Positions 27,454 to 36,446 of a DNA stretch of 64,000 bases are shown one piece after another; the stretch's first letter is position 1, and the number at the start of each line of letters is the position of its first letter. The DNA is taken from the NCBI GenBank assembly GCA_017555875.1, contig JAFZFN010000032.1, positions 1-64,000 of the forward strand. Reading direction: 5' to 3'. The stretch comes from Bacteroidaceae bacterium (lineage in GTDB: Bacteria > Bacteroidota > Bacteroidia > Bacteroidales > Bacteroidaceae). Below the pieces are notes generated by a model that did no database searches, was not told where the DNA came from, and saw only the letters and a program-made list of their open reading frames with translations. Made by a program: the position numbers and the translations under genes.

Positions 27454-28899
27454 ATGAATAGACTAAAGCAAGCCACTCTCGTGCAGTGGATCAAGTGTGG
27501 CATCGTGATTGCCCTCTACCTCCTCTTCCTCGTGTGGATCAAGAGCTGGTGGGGACTCATCGTGGTACCCTTCCTCTTCGATGCCTACATCACCAAGTTT
27601 ATCCCTTGGACCTGGTGGAAGACCGCCAAGAGCGCTGCCGTGCGCAGTGTGATGAGCTGGGTCGACGCCATCGTGTTTGCCCTCGTGGCGGTGTACTTCG
27701 TGCACATCTACTTCTTCCAGAACTACACCATACCTACGTCATCACTGGAGAAATCATTGCTTGTAGGCGACTACCTCTTCGTGAGCAAGGTATCGTATGG
27801 TCCGCGCAAACCCAACACGCCCCTCACCATGCCCCTCACGCAGCACACCATGCCCGTGACCGGCGGTAAGAGCTACATCGAGTGGCCCCAGTGGCCCTAT
27901 GAGCGAGTCAAGGGACTGGGCAACGTAGAGCTCAACGACATTGTCGTGTTCAACTACCCCACGGGAGATACCATCGTGAGCAATCCCCGCTTTGCGGCCA
28001 ATGACTTCTATAAGATGGTGAGCGACATCAGCATGGAGATCAACCGCGGACAATACCCCGAAGTGGATAGCCTCACCGCCGAGGAGGAACGCATGGCGTA
28101 TGATAAGTTCTTGGCCAAGGGACGCAAGTATATCGCTTCACGACCCGACATTTTCGGAGAGGTAGACTGGCGCCCTGTAGACCGACGAGAGAACTATGTT
28201 AAGCGTTGTGTGGGTCTACCTGGCCAGACGCTTGAAATCAAGGACAAGATCATCTACCTTGATGGCGTAGCCAATAAGGAGCCTGACAATGTGCAGTATA
28301 GCTACCTCATCCATACCAAACACCCCATTGGCGAGAAGCTGCGCCGAGAGCTAGGCATCAGCAAGGAGGACCTTGCCAACCACAATGCCAATAGGACGCA
28401 GTACTACTTGCCTCTGACACAAAAGGCCGTGGATGCCTTGGGCAGTCACACCGAGCTTGTCGACAGCATTATCCCCATCATCGAAGAGCACGGCCAAGGA
28501 CTTTACCCCGTGAACAAGTACACAGGTTGGAGCGTCGACAACTATGGGCCACTATGGATCCCCAAGCGTGGCGAAACCATCGCCCTCACGCTCGATAACC
28601 TCCCCTTCTACGAGCGCCCCATTGCCGTATACGAAGGCAACGACCTCGAGGTACGTAATGGGGATATATATATCAATGGTAAGGCTGCCACAGAGTACAC
28701 CTTCACCATGGACTACTACTGGATGCAAGGCGACAACCGCCACAACAGCCTCGACTCACGTTTCTGGGGCTTCGTACCCGAAGACCACATCGTGGGCAAG
28801 CCCATCCTCATCTGGCTCTCAATCGACAAGGATCGCGACTGGTTCGATGGCAAGATCCGCTGGGACCGCCTCTTCCGCATGGTGGATAGCTACAAATGA
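27454..28899 (+). CDS. lepB: signal peptidase I
   Basis: A 481-residue membrane-bound serine/lysine protease that removes signal peptides. Hydrophobic segments lie at about 15-45 and 65-95. The catalytic serine is in IPTSSLEKSLLVGDYLFV and the lysine in ENYVKRCVGLPGQ; the C-terminal box GDNRHNSLDSRFWGFV is intact. It is longer than the E. coli enzyme because of insertions between the catalytic boxes, as is common in Bacteroidetes. It is co-transcribed with dapB. Confidence 0.95.
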   Translation: MNRLKQATLVQWIKCGIVIALYLLFLVWIKSWWGLIVVPFLFDAYITKFIPWTWWKTAKSAAVRSVMSWVDAIVFALVAVYFVHIYFFQNYTIPTSSLEKSLLVGDYLFVSKVSYGPRKPNTPLTMPLTQHTMPVTGGKSYIEWPQWPYERVKGLGNVELNDIVVFNYPTGDTIVSNPRFAANDFYKMVSDISMEINRGQYPEVDSLTAEEERMAYDKFLAKGRKYIASRPDIFGEVDWRPVDRRENYVKRCVGLPGQTLEIKDKIIYLDGVANKEPDNVQYSYLIHTKHPIGEKLRRELGISKEDLANHNANRTQYYLPLTQKAVDALGSHTELVDSIIPIIEEHGQGLYPVNKYTGWSVDNYGPLWIPKRGETIALTLDNLPFYERPIAVYEGNDLEVRNGDIYINGKAATEYTFTMDYYWMQGDNRHNSLDSRFWGFVPEDHIVGKPILIWLSIDKDRDWFDGKIRWDRLFRMVDSYK

Positions 28900-28945
28900 C
28901 GACTAGCGGTGCCACTGGACGCGCACCTTCGTTCAGCCACATGCT

Positions 28946-28988
28946 CTCACTGTTACTCTCTAACAGTGAGGAACTTGTCTGTTTTTTT
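28946..28988 (+). terminator. terminator of dapB-lepB
   Basis: CTCACTGTTA (28946-28955) and TAACAGTGAG (28961-28970) are perfect arms with a five-base loop; a seven-T run follows at 28982-28988. Confidence 0.65.
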
Positions 28989-29081
28989 CAAGCATTTTTA
29001 TTAGCTTGAAAAAAAAATTATCAACAAAGTGAAAAAAAATTATCACAGGCTCGAAAAAAAAATTTCGAGCCTGTGATAATT
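28981..29081. repeat. AT-rich modular repeats with 19-bp hairpin
   Basis: Words of the type GGCTTGAAAAAAA and AAAGTGAAAAAAAATTATCA repeat, ending in a perfect 19-bp hairpin (29038-29056 with 29063-29081, six-A loop). The hairpin can stop transcription on the minus strand after the acyltransferase gene. The same modules occur inverted at 170-245. Confidence 0.65.
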
Positions 29082-29096
29082 TATATCCGAAAGATA

Positions 29097-29942
29097 CTAA
29101 ATTTTCATTCCATACACCTTGCTGCGCAACCAGAGGCCAAAGTCGTCAATGGTGTGGGTAGCAAGAAATTGCTGATGTTCCTCTACACTAATGAACGAGC
29201 CCAAACCGAGACGAACGGGGCAATGAGCCTTGTTGAACACCTCAGAAGGGAGGCGAAGCAAGCGCACACGCCAATCGATGAGGCCGAGCGAGTAGTAAAA
29301 CATGGAGTTCCCATCAAAAAAGCGCACTGGAAGGATGGGGACCTTCGCTTTAGCAATGAGCCGAATGATTGCAGGCTGCCACTCACGATCACGCACTCCA
29401 CCGTCGCGCAAACTGAAGTCGCTCACTGCTCCCGAGGGAAAAAGCCCGAGCGGTCCGCCCGAATGCAGATGGGCAATAGCACGCCTCACCCCCATGATAC
29501 TCTCTGTAGTAGCTGACGTACGAGCTTTGCCTGTCGGGGTAACAGTGATGAACGAAGGCGAAAGGGGCTCTATCCGACCCAATATCTGATTGACCATCAG
29601 CTTATAGTCAGCACGCTGGTGACCGAAATAGTCGGCAAGGATGATGCCATCGATATGTCCATAAGGATGATTGCTAATGGTGATGAACGGAGCACGCTGA
29701 ATCAAACGCTGACTGTCCTCCTCGCCATATTTACCTTGGGGAATGACCTCATACTTGATGCCAAGCTCCTGGAGCACGCTGCGCGCAAAGTCTGGTCCGC
29801 GGAGATGAGCGTTGCGATCATAGAGCGCATTGACCTTGTCGACCGAAAAAAGCTGCATGGCACTTCGGGCGAGAGCGCCCCCTACCCTTCCACGAAAGAT
29901 AGGGGTGAGCTGCTGCAATTCTTCAAGGGTAAGGAGAGGCAT
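29097..29942 (-). CDS. lysophospholipid acyltransferase-like protein
   Basis: A 281-residue member of the PlsC/LPLAT acyltransferase family, which transfers fatty acyl groups to glycerol-phosphate or amino-acid lipids at the inner membrane. The catalytic motif appears as NHPYGHIDG near residues 91-99 (the His-x5-Asp variant usual in Bacteroidetes), and LFPSGAVSDF is the downstream substrate motif. The exact acceptor is unknown. It lies two bases after a CDP-alcohol phosphotransferase gene, which supports a phospholipid role. Confidence 0.8.
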   Translation of the reverse strand: MPLLTLEELQQLTPIFRGRVGGALARSAMQLFSVDKVNALYDRNAHLRGPDFARSVLQELGIKYEVIPQGKYGEEDSQRLIQRAPFITISNHPYGHIDGIILADYFGHQRADYKLMVNQILGRIEPLSPSFITVTPTGKARTSATTESIMGVRRAIAHLHSGGPLGLFPSGAVSDFSLRDGGVRDREWQPAIIRLIAKAKVPILPVRFFDGNSMFYYSLGLIDWRVRLLRLPSEVFNKAHCPVRLGLGSFISVEEHQQFLATHTIDDFGLWLRSKVYGMKI

Positions 29943-29944
29943 TG

Positions 29945-30643
29945 TCAGAATGGTTTCACCGGGTCTACCTCAGCATACCCCTTGGCATCGTTGCGGAAAT
30001 TGTTGAAATAGATCGTGATGAGCACTAGCAAGATAAGCAGCCCCGCAATATCAAAGGCACCAAGCGCAATGGGCGTACCAAACACATCAAAACATACGAC
30101 CCACTCGCGCAATGGTGTCAAGGTGACAAATAGTGTGTTCACAACAATCATAATGAGCCGAAACTCCGTAGGTCCCATGCCTGCGTAGGTCAACTTAAAC
30201 TCCCCCTTAAGGTGCGCATTGATGTACACCGAGATGGACAACATCAGATACACAGCCAGCACAGCCATAGCGATGTAGAGGTTCAGCATATTGCTGAGTC
30301 CTGCACCAATGCACATGATAGCCATGGTGACTCCATCGATATTGTGGTCGAGAAAGAATCCGTAGATGGGGCGCTGCGTACCTCTCACTCGGGCCAACGT
30401 GCCATCGAGCGAGTCTCCATACCAGTTGATGACGTAGCCCAAGGATGCTAGCCACAGCCACCCTATGTGAGCATTGGAGAGGATGTAGCCCACAGCTACC
30501 ACGATAGCGCCCACCACGCCAATAGCGGTGAGGATATCCGAGGTCATCCAGCGCGGTTGACGCTGCGCTAACCAAATGAGCACTCTCTTTTCCAAACCAT
30601 TAAGTACTGATGTCTGGATACGTTGTGATTGTTCTTGTTTCAT
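29945..30643 (-). CDS. CDP-alcohol phosphatidyltransferase family
   Basis: A 232-residue integral membrane enzyme with about six spans. The family signature DGxxAR...G...D...D is seen as DGTLARVRG then GFFLDHNIDG (about 90-118). Such enzymes transfer a phosphatidyl group from CDP-diacylglycerol to an alcohol. The particular alcohol cannot be told. I took the ATG at 30643; a frame open to 30685 would read through the promoter-like TACATTTG. It is followed directly by the acyltransferase gene. Confidence 0.85.
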   Translation of the reverse strand: MKQEQSQRIQTSVLNGLEKRVLIWLAQRQPRWMTSDILTAIGVVGAIVVAVGYILSNAHIGWLWLASLGYVINWYGDSLDGTLARVRGTQRPIYGFFLDHNIDGVTMAIMCIGAGLSNMLNLYIAMAVLAVYLMLSISVYINAHLKGEFKLTYAGMGPTEFRLIMIVVNTLFVTLTPLREWVVCFDVFGTPIALGAFDIAGLLILLVLITIYFNNFRNDAKGYAEVDPVKPF

Positions 30644-30852
30644 ATCTGATGACGTTTTAACGGTGCAAATGTAGAGCTTTGTCACTATTTACATATTATG
30701 AATTTCAGACCAGAAATGTTCAAAATTTCCCCGTTAAGAAACTTTATGAACCCTATAGAAACGTTTGCATAAGCCAAGTGAATTCACGAAGTGAGAGAAG
30801 AACGGGACGATGATACAATAATTATCACATCTGCACGTTTATATTAACTACA

Positions 30853-33663
30853 ATGTATAGAAAGTCCACACATACGCTGGCAATGTTAATGGCGCTACTC
30901 TTGCTCACAGCATGTGGCTCCACGAAGGTGAACACGGCTCAGTCGCGGTTCTACCAAGCGTTTGTGACCCGTTTCAACACCTACCACAATGGCCACGAAG
31001 CCTACAAGGAGGGACTAACGTCGCAGGAGAAATCACACAAGGACAACTACATGGAGATTATCCCCCTCTTTCCCATAAGTCAGGAAAGCACGCGCAGTGC
31101 AGGGGGAGGCAGCTTCGACAAAGCCATAGAGAAGGCACAGAAGGCTGTGAAGCTGCACTCCATCAAGCAAAAGCCCAAGATGAAAGCGGGCAAGCCTCTG
31201 ACAGAGAAAGACAAGCAGTGGATGGCCAAGAAGGAGTATAACCCATTCCTACACAACGCATGGATGCTCATGGGAAAGGCCCAGTTCCAAAAGGGCGAGT
31301 TCCTAGAGGCCGCAAGCACCTTCTCCTACATCACCCGCCTCTATAGCGATGAACCCGACATCGTGGCCGAAGCACGAATGCGCATGGCGCAATGCTATGC
31401 CGAACTGGAATGGAACTACGAGGCCGAGAATCTCTTGGCACAGATGCAGCGCGACACCATTCCCTACCAGCTGGCAGGAGAGTACGATGCCATCATGGCA
31501 GCACACCTGCTCCGCCAAGGACGATTCGAGGAAGCACTGCCCCATCTAGAGCAAGCCATAAAGCGCTCGGGGCGCAGCAAGAAGCAGAAGACACGCGAGT
31601 ATTACCTCCTAGGACAGATACACAAGCACCTCGGCCACAAGCCACAGGCATACAAGGCGTTCAGCAAGGCCATCAAGCAGAACCCACCCTACGAGCTGGA
31701 GTTCAATGCCCGCATACAGCAGACCGAGACCGTGAGCGGCACCACGGCTCCCAAGATGCTGAAGACACTCAAGCGCATGGCCAAAGACCCCAACAACAAG
31801 GACTATCTGGACCAAGTGTACTATGCCATGGGCAACATACACCTCGCGCAACAAGACACGACAAAGGCCATAGAGCTGTATGAGAAGGGAGCCGAGGAGA
31901 GCACGCGCAACGGGATAGAGAAAGGTATCCTACTGCTCCAACTAGGCCAGATCTATTGGGACCGAGCCAAGTATGTCGATGCGCAACGCTGCTACAGCGA
32001 AGCCATTGGCCTCATTGACAAAGAGCACAAGCAGTACGACGTGGTAAACTTGCGCTCGACCATCCTCGACGAGCTGGTAGAGCATACCGTAGCCATCGAC
32101 CTGCAAGACAGCTTGCAACACCTCGCCACACTCCCCGAGGACCAACTCTATAAGGTCATCGACGACATCATCGCAGAAGTCATCCGCCAAGAGGAAGAGG
32201 CCAAGAAAGCCGAAGAGGAGGCCGCCTTGATGGCACAACGCGAAGAAGCGCTGGGAGCTGCTGCGGCCAAAGGACCCCAAATGAACACACCCGCAGCCAC
32301 GAGCTCAGGTGACAACTCGTGGTACTTCTACAACACCCAACTCGTAGCACAAGGAAAGAAGGACTTCCAACAGAAGTGGGGACGACGACAGCTGGAGGAC
32401 AATTGGCGACGGACCAACAAGTCTGTACTATCCGATGACTTCGACGAGATAGACTACTCGGACGAGGCCGACGGACTCGCTGAAAATGCCGATTCCATCG
32501 CTTCGGACAGCACAGCCGTGGCTCTTGCCGACACGCTGGTCACCGACCCTCACGACCGGATGTATTACCTACAACAAATACCCTTCACCGAGGAGCAGAT
32601 GGCTGAGTCGAATGCCATCTTACAGGAGGCACTATTCAATGCAGGCATCATATATAAGGACAAGCTGGAGGATTTCGGGTTGGCCGAGAACACGCTCAAC
32701 AGGCTCAACCGCCAATTCCCCGACTATGAGCGTACCGACGAGGTGTACTACAACCTGTTCCTCATGTACTCCCGTTGGCAACAATGGGACAAGGCCGAGC
32801 ACTATCGCACCCTGCTCACAGCGGAATATCCCTACAGCGACTACACGCTCACCATCAACGACCCCGACTTCATGACCAGCGCCATCTACGGGAAGCACAT
32901 CGAAGACTCGCTCTATGCTGCCACCTATGCCGCCTACATGCAAGGCGCCCTCACCGAAGTCGCCACCAATGCCACGCTCTCTGGAGAGAAATATCCGTTG
33001 GGGACACACCGTCCCAAGTTCATGTTCCTCAACGCCATGGTCGACCTTCAGCAAGGCAATGAACAAGACTTCCTGGAGCAGCTAAAAGAGATCGTGAGCA
33101 AATATCCCGAAAATGAGATCAGCGAACTAGCAGGTCTCATCGCTCAAGGGCTCAAGGAGGGCCGCATGCTCGGCTCGACCTCACTCGGCAACATCTGGAG
33201 TCGCCGACTTGCCACGACAGAAGGAGAGAGCGTAGCCGACAGTCTGCGCCCCGCCTTCAGCACAGACCGCTATGCCTCCTACCGTTTCATACTCGCCTAT
33301 GAGGAGGGCATGGTCAACGACAACCAGCTGCTCTTCGAGGTGGCTCGCTACAACTTCTCCAAATTCATGGTACGCAACTTCGACATCACCATCACCAAGC
33401 AGGGAGGCATCGCCATGCTGCATGTCATCGGACTTGCCAACCACGACGAGGCGCAGCAGTACATGCGTCGCCTATACTCAGACCCCGCGATGGCCACCAA
33501 GCTAAGCGGACTGCATGCACTACTCATCTCCGACGACAACCTCGCACTGCTGCTCAAGCACTACAGCATCGATGAGTACGAAGCATTTTATGATGCAAAC
33601 TTCACCGCACTCCCCATCCCATCAGGCCAGGAAGAGAATCTCGACGGGGTAACGTTCGAATAA
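30853..33663 (+). CDS. porW: PorW/SprE-like T9SS lipoprotein
   Basis: A 936-residue lipoprotein (lipobox LLTACG, Cys about 21) with tetratricopeptide-type repeats from about 120 to 400 and again from 580. It matches PorW of Porphyromonas and SprE of Flavobacterium, which link parts of the type IX secretion machine in the periplasm. A charged low-complexity stretch rich in Glu/Ala lies near 440-480. The family start VNTAQSRFYQAFVTRFNTYHNGHEAY is well kept. The gene stands alone, transcribed away from the lipid genes. Confidence 0.82.
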   Translation: MYRKSTHTLAMLMALLLLTACGSTKVNTAQSRFYQAFVTRFNTYHNGHEAYKEGLTSQEKSHKDNYMEIIPLFPISQESTRSAGGGSFDKAIEKAQKAVKLHSIKQKPKMKAGKPLTEKDKQWMAKKEYNPFLHNAWMLMGKAQFQKGEFLEAASTFSYITRLYSDEPDIVAEARMRMAQCYAELEWNYEAENLLAQMQRDTIPYQLAGEYDAIMAAHLLRQGRFEEALPHLEQAIKRSGRSKKQKTREYYLLGQIHKHLGHKPQAYKAFSKAIKQNPPYELEFNARIQQTETVSGTTAPKMLKTLKRMAKDPNNKDYLDQVYYAMGNIHLAQQDTTKAIELYEKGAEESTRNGIEKGILLLQLGQIYWDRAKYVDAQRCYSEAIGLIDKEHKQYDVVNLRSTILDELVEHTVAIDLQDSLQHLATLPEDQLYKVIDDIIAEVIRQEEEAKKAEEEAALMAQREEALGAAAAKGPQMNTPAATSSGDNSWYFYNTQLVAQGKKDFQQKWGRRQLEDNWRRTNKSVLSDDFDEIDYSDEADGLAENADSIASDSTAVALADTLVTDPHDRMYYLQQIPFTEEQMAESNAILQEALFNAGIIYKDKLEDFGLAENTLNRLNRQFPDYERTDEVYYNLFLMYSRWQQWDKAEHYRTLLTAEYPYSDYTLTINDPDFMTSAIYGKHIEDSLYAATYAAYMQGALTEVATNATLSGEKYPLGTHRPKFMFLNAMVDLQQGNEQDFLEQLKEIVSKYPENEISELAGLIAQGLKEGRMLGSTSLGNIWSRRLATTEGESVADSLRPAFSTDRYASYRFILAYEEGMVNDNQLLFEVARYNFSKFMVRNFDITITKQGGIAMLHVIGLANHDEAQQYMRRLYSDPAMATKLSGLHALLISDDNLALLLKHYSIDEYEAFYDANFTALPIPSGQEENLDGVTFE

Positions 33664-33706
33664 ATCGCATTTCACGACCCTCACAAAGAAAGGATAATAC
33701 CAATCG

Positions 33707-33738
33707 TTTGGAAGTTTACAAATTTCTCTCTACCTTTG
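33707..33738 (+). promoter_or_regulatory. promoter of outer-membrane barrel gene
   Basis: TTTG at 33707-33710 and TACCTTTG at 33731-33738 are exactly 20 bases apart, about 55 bases before the ATG. The match is strong, suggesting high expression. Confidence 0.8.
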
Positions 33739-33792
33739 CGAGCATAAGTATCAAAAACTATTCATACAAAACGATTAATAAAAACTACACTT

Positions 33793-34530
33793 ATGAAAAA
33801 GATTGCATGCATGGCAGCCATCGCTGCTGCACTACTTTTCGCCACTCCCGCACAGGCGCAGTTCTGCTGGGGTATCAAGGGCGGTGTAAACGTAGGTAAC
33901 AATGACCTCACCGTCTTGAAGGACAAGGAGGCCGCATTCAACATGGACAACTACTCCGGATTCTTCATCGGCCCCAAAGCCGAGTTGCGCATCCCCATCC
34001 TCGGACTCGGTGTCGAGGCTGCAGCACTCTACTCACAGAAAGGCATGAAGCTGGCAGAGGGAGAGACCTTCAAGCAAAACAGCTTCCAGATTCCCTTGAG
34101 TGCAAAGTATGCCTTCGGCTTGGGCAACATCGCCAACGTATTCATCGCAGCAGGTCCTGAGTTTGGGTTCAACGTAGGCGAGACCCAGAAGCTCGTCAAC
34201 GGCCTCACCTTCAACAACGAGAACAAGCCCGAGAGCGGCTCCGTGCAGGGCTACATCGCCGAGAAGTCAACCCTCAGCATCAATGCCGGCATAGGTGTCA
34301 CCCTGCTCAATCACCTCCAGGTAGCCATCAACTACAACATGCCTTGGGGCAAGACAGGCGAGTTCGTCTACATCGACTCATCAGAGATCGAGAATGCCGA
34401 GGACATCCAAAACGGACAGATCACATTCGACGCCTTGGAGAAGTTGTCAAACACTGCTGACAAAGCAAAGACCGCCATCAACAACATCAAGGCGGGCACC
34501 GTCCAGCTATCAGTAGCTTATCTTTTCTAA
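33793..34530 (+). CDS. outer-membrane beta-barrel protein
   Basis: A 245-residue protein with a clear signal peptide (1-22, ending AQAQ) and alternating beta strands, ending in the aromatic-terminated strand VQLSVAYLF typical of outer-membrane barrels. It looks like the PorT-fold/OMP_b-brl family common in Bacteroidetes (FCWGIKGGVNVGN start). Its function is unknown. It has its own strong promoter and precedes the glucokinase by 41 bases. Confidence 0.8.
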   Translation: MKKIACMAAIAAALLFATPAQAQFCWGIKGGVNVGNNDLTVLKDKEAAFNMDNYSGFFIGPKAELRIPILGLGVEAAALYSQKGMKLAEGETFKQNSFQIPLSAKYAFGLGNIANVFIAAGPEFGFNVGETQKLVNGLTFNNENKPESGSVQGYIAEKSTLSINAGIGVTLLNHLQVAINYNMPWGKTGEFVYIDSSEIENAEDIQNGQITFDALEKLSNTADKAKTAINNIKAGTVQLSVAYLF

Positions 34531-34571
34531 AACAAAAACATACGTAACAACAACTTTAAATTAAAACCATT

Positions 34572-35522
34572 ATGGACAGACCTTATGTAGTGGGCATGGA
34601 TATCGGCGGCACAAACTCCGTATTCGGTATCGTCGATGCTCGTGGCAATATCCTGAGCGTCGACTCTGTCAAGACTCAGGCGTACAAGGAATTTGGAGAA
34701 TATGTGGCAGCCGTAGCCGAGAAGCTGATGCCGATGATCGAGGCCGTGGGAGGCACCCAGAAGATCAAGGGCATGGGCATCGGCGCCCCCAATGGCAACT
34801 ACCACTCGGGCAACATCGAGCACTCTGCCAACCTGCCTTGGAAGGGCATCGTACCCCTGGCAGAAGAGTTCAAGAAGGCCATCGGTGTCCCCGTCACCGT
34901 AACCAATGACGCCAACGCTGCCGCCATCGGTGAGATGACCTACGGCGCTGCACGCGGCATGAAGAACTTCATCGAGATCACCCTCGGCACAGGCGTAGGC
35001 AGCGGCATCGTAGTGAACGGTCAGCTCGTCTACGGCCACGACGGCTTTGCTGGTGAGCTCGGCCACGTCATCGTGCGCCGTCACAATGGCCGCCAGTGTG
35101 GTTGCGGACGCTGCGGATGCCTAGAGACCTACTGCTCAGCCACAGGCGTAGCACGCACCGTGAAGGAGATCATCGACTGCACCGACGAGCCTAGCCTGCT
35201 GCGCGAGCTCGAAGGCCCCATCACCTCAAAGGATGTCTACGATGCAGCCGTACGCGGCGACAAGGTAGCGTTGGAGGTGTTCCAGTTCACCGGCACCGTG
35301 CTTGGCGAGGCCTTGGCGGACTTCATCGCATTCAGCGCACCCGAGGCCATCGTGCTCTTCGGCGGACTCACCAAGGCTGGTGACTACATCATGAAGCCCA
35401 CCTACGAAGCCATGGAGGCCAACGTGCTCAGCATCTGGAAGGGCAAGACAAAGCTGCTCGTCTCAGAGCTCAAGGACTCCGATGCAGCCGTGCTCGGCGC
35501 CAGCGCCTTGGCATGGGAATGA
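34572..35522 (+). CDS. glk: ROK-family glucokinase
   Basis: A 316-residue sugar kinase that phosphorylates glucose with ATP. The phosphate-binding DIGGTNSVFG near residue 10, the catalytic NDANAAAIGE, LGTGVGSGIV and the zinc site CGCGRCGCLE (about 175-185) are the ROK marks. Glucokinase is the most likely activity, though N-acetylated sugars such as GlcNAc or ManNAc are possible in this mucin-degrading context. It is followed by a strong terminator. Confidence 0.88.
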   Translation: MDRPYVVGMDIGGTNSVFGIVDARGNILSVDSVKTQAYKEFGEYVAAVAEKLMPMIEAVGGTQKIKGMGIGAPNGNYHSGNIEHSANLPWKGIVPLAEEFKKAIGVPVTVTNDANAAAIGEMTYGAARGMKNFIEITLGTGVGSGIVVNGQLVYGHDGFAGELGHVIVRRHNGRQCGCGRCGCLETYCSATGVARTVKEIIDCTDEPSLLRELEGPITSKDVYDAAVRGDKVALEVFQFTGTVLGEALADFIAFSAPEAIVLFGGLTKAGDYIMKPTYEAMEANVLSIWKGKTKLLVSELKDSDAAVLGASALAWE

Positions 35523-35549
35523 TCTGAAAATTCCACATAGACAATGTCG

Positions 35550-35581
35550 AGTAGGAGGAAAACTTTCGTTTTCCTCCTACT
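35550..35581 (+). terminator. terminator of glk
   Basis: AGTAGGAGGAAAA (35550-35562) and TTTTCCTCCTACT (35569-35581) pair perfectly around a six-base loop. The same AGTAGGAGGA stem recurs at the other end of this gene-free island. Confidence 0.8.
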
Positions 35582-35619
35582 TTCGTTATTAATTTTTCGG
35601 ACACGCATCGCGGAGCCAT

Positions 35620-35654
35620 AATTCCTAATTCCTAACTCCTAATTCCTAATTAAT
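35620..35654. repeat. AATTCCTA/CTCCTA word repeat
   Basis: Tandem AATTCCTA and ACTCCTA words, the same as those of the fold-back element near ahcY (42124-42205), beside GCATCGCGGAGCC. Only one arm is present. Confidence 0.5.
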
Positions 35655-35792
35655 TTACCCCTGATGCGCTATTACGGCAGATTGCAAATCCGCCGTGACG
35701 GAAGAGGGGACAGTGCAGGACAGTGCCCTTTAGTTTGTTTATGCTATCATAGTATTGCCATATTACAATACTCGCTTGCGTGTAATTTAGGT
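35655..35792. other. intergenic, hairpin near 35671-35697
   Basis: An imperfect hairpin CGGCAGATT..AAATCCGCCG lies here; no gene is supported. A 75-codon frame across this region has no protein-like features. Confidence 0.4.
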
Positions 35793-36345
35793 AAAGATTT
35801 AGGCAATATTTTAGGTAAAGTTTGCGCGTGTAACACCTATGATAATCAGCGTGTAAGATACAAATTTAGGCAAAGCGGCAATTTGGCGTAAATTTTAGCA
35901 TCATTTCCTACAACTTGAAAAAAGCCTTTGTAGACTTTTTCTCGTCTAGGGCTAGACGAAATTTTTTGTAGGGCTAGAGAAAAACTTGTCTAGGGCTAGA
36001 TGGGAAACGGTCTATTAAGAGACAGGAATTTTTCTCTTTAGTGATTTCTTGAAATGAGTAAAGAGATTTCTCGAAACGGATATAGGCAATTTCTGAAACG
36101 GACAAAGAGATTTTTTCTATCGGAAGGCTCCAATAAAATTATCAGACAAAGGCAATTTTCGAGGCGGACAAAGGGAGTTTTGGGCAGCAAGCTGCTGTTC
36201 GTATCCATAGATTGAAAGGTTGCCGGTAGGAAGATAATCCATGAAAACATGGCAATGGCAGGGGTTTGCCTAAATCACCACGTTACGCACTGATTATCAC
36301 AGACGTTACGCACAAAAACTTTGCCTAAATTTTTGCCTAATCTTT
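35793..36345. repeat. repeat element: 82-nt inverted arms, 22-nt array
   Basis: The left arm (35793-35874) and right arm (36265-36345) are imperfect inverted copies; both contain AAAGATT(T)AGGCAA, TTTAGG(C/T)AAAGTTT and GTGATAATCAG-like blocks. Between them, from 35949 to about 36190, eleven units of exactly 22 nt can be laid end to end. The first three begin GGGCTAGA, later ones have the form (C/T)AAAG..A..TTT..GAAACGGA. No open frame spans it. It could be a mobile element without genes, a structured RNA or a protein-binding array. Confidence 0.7.
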
Positions 36346-36366
36346 TGCCGTTTCGTGAGCAAACGA

Positions 36367-36402
36367 AGTAGGAGGAAGACCGATGCTGGTCCTCCTCCTA
36401 CT
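36367..36402 (-). terminator. terminator of sialidase gene
   Basis: AGTAGGAGGAAGACC and GGTCCTCCTCCTACT (36367-36402) form a long stem with a six-base loop, 44 bases past the sialidase stop. A strong T-run is absent on the minus strand, so its strength as a terminator is uncertain. Confidence 0.6.
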
Positions 36403-36446
36403 CGATTGTTCACTTAATGGGGCGCGGCCCTTAGTAGCTATGGGCG

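Noticed and set aside
35664..35891. 75-codon plus-strand frame in the gene-free island
   Set aside because: It crosses a hairpin and the left inverted arm, has many Cys/Arg without pattern and no start context.
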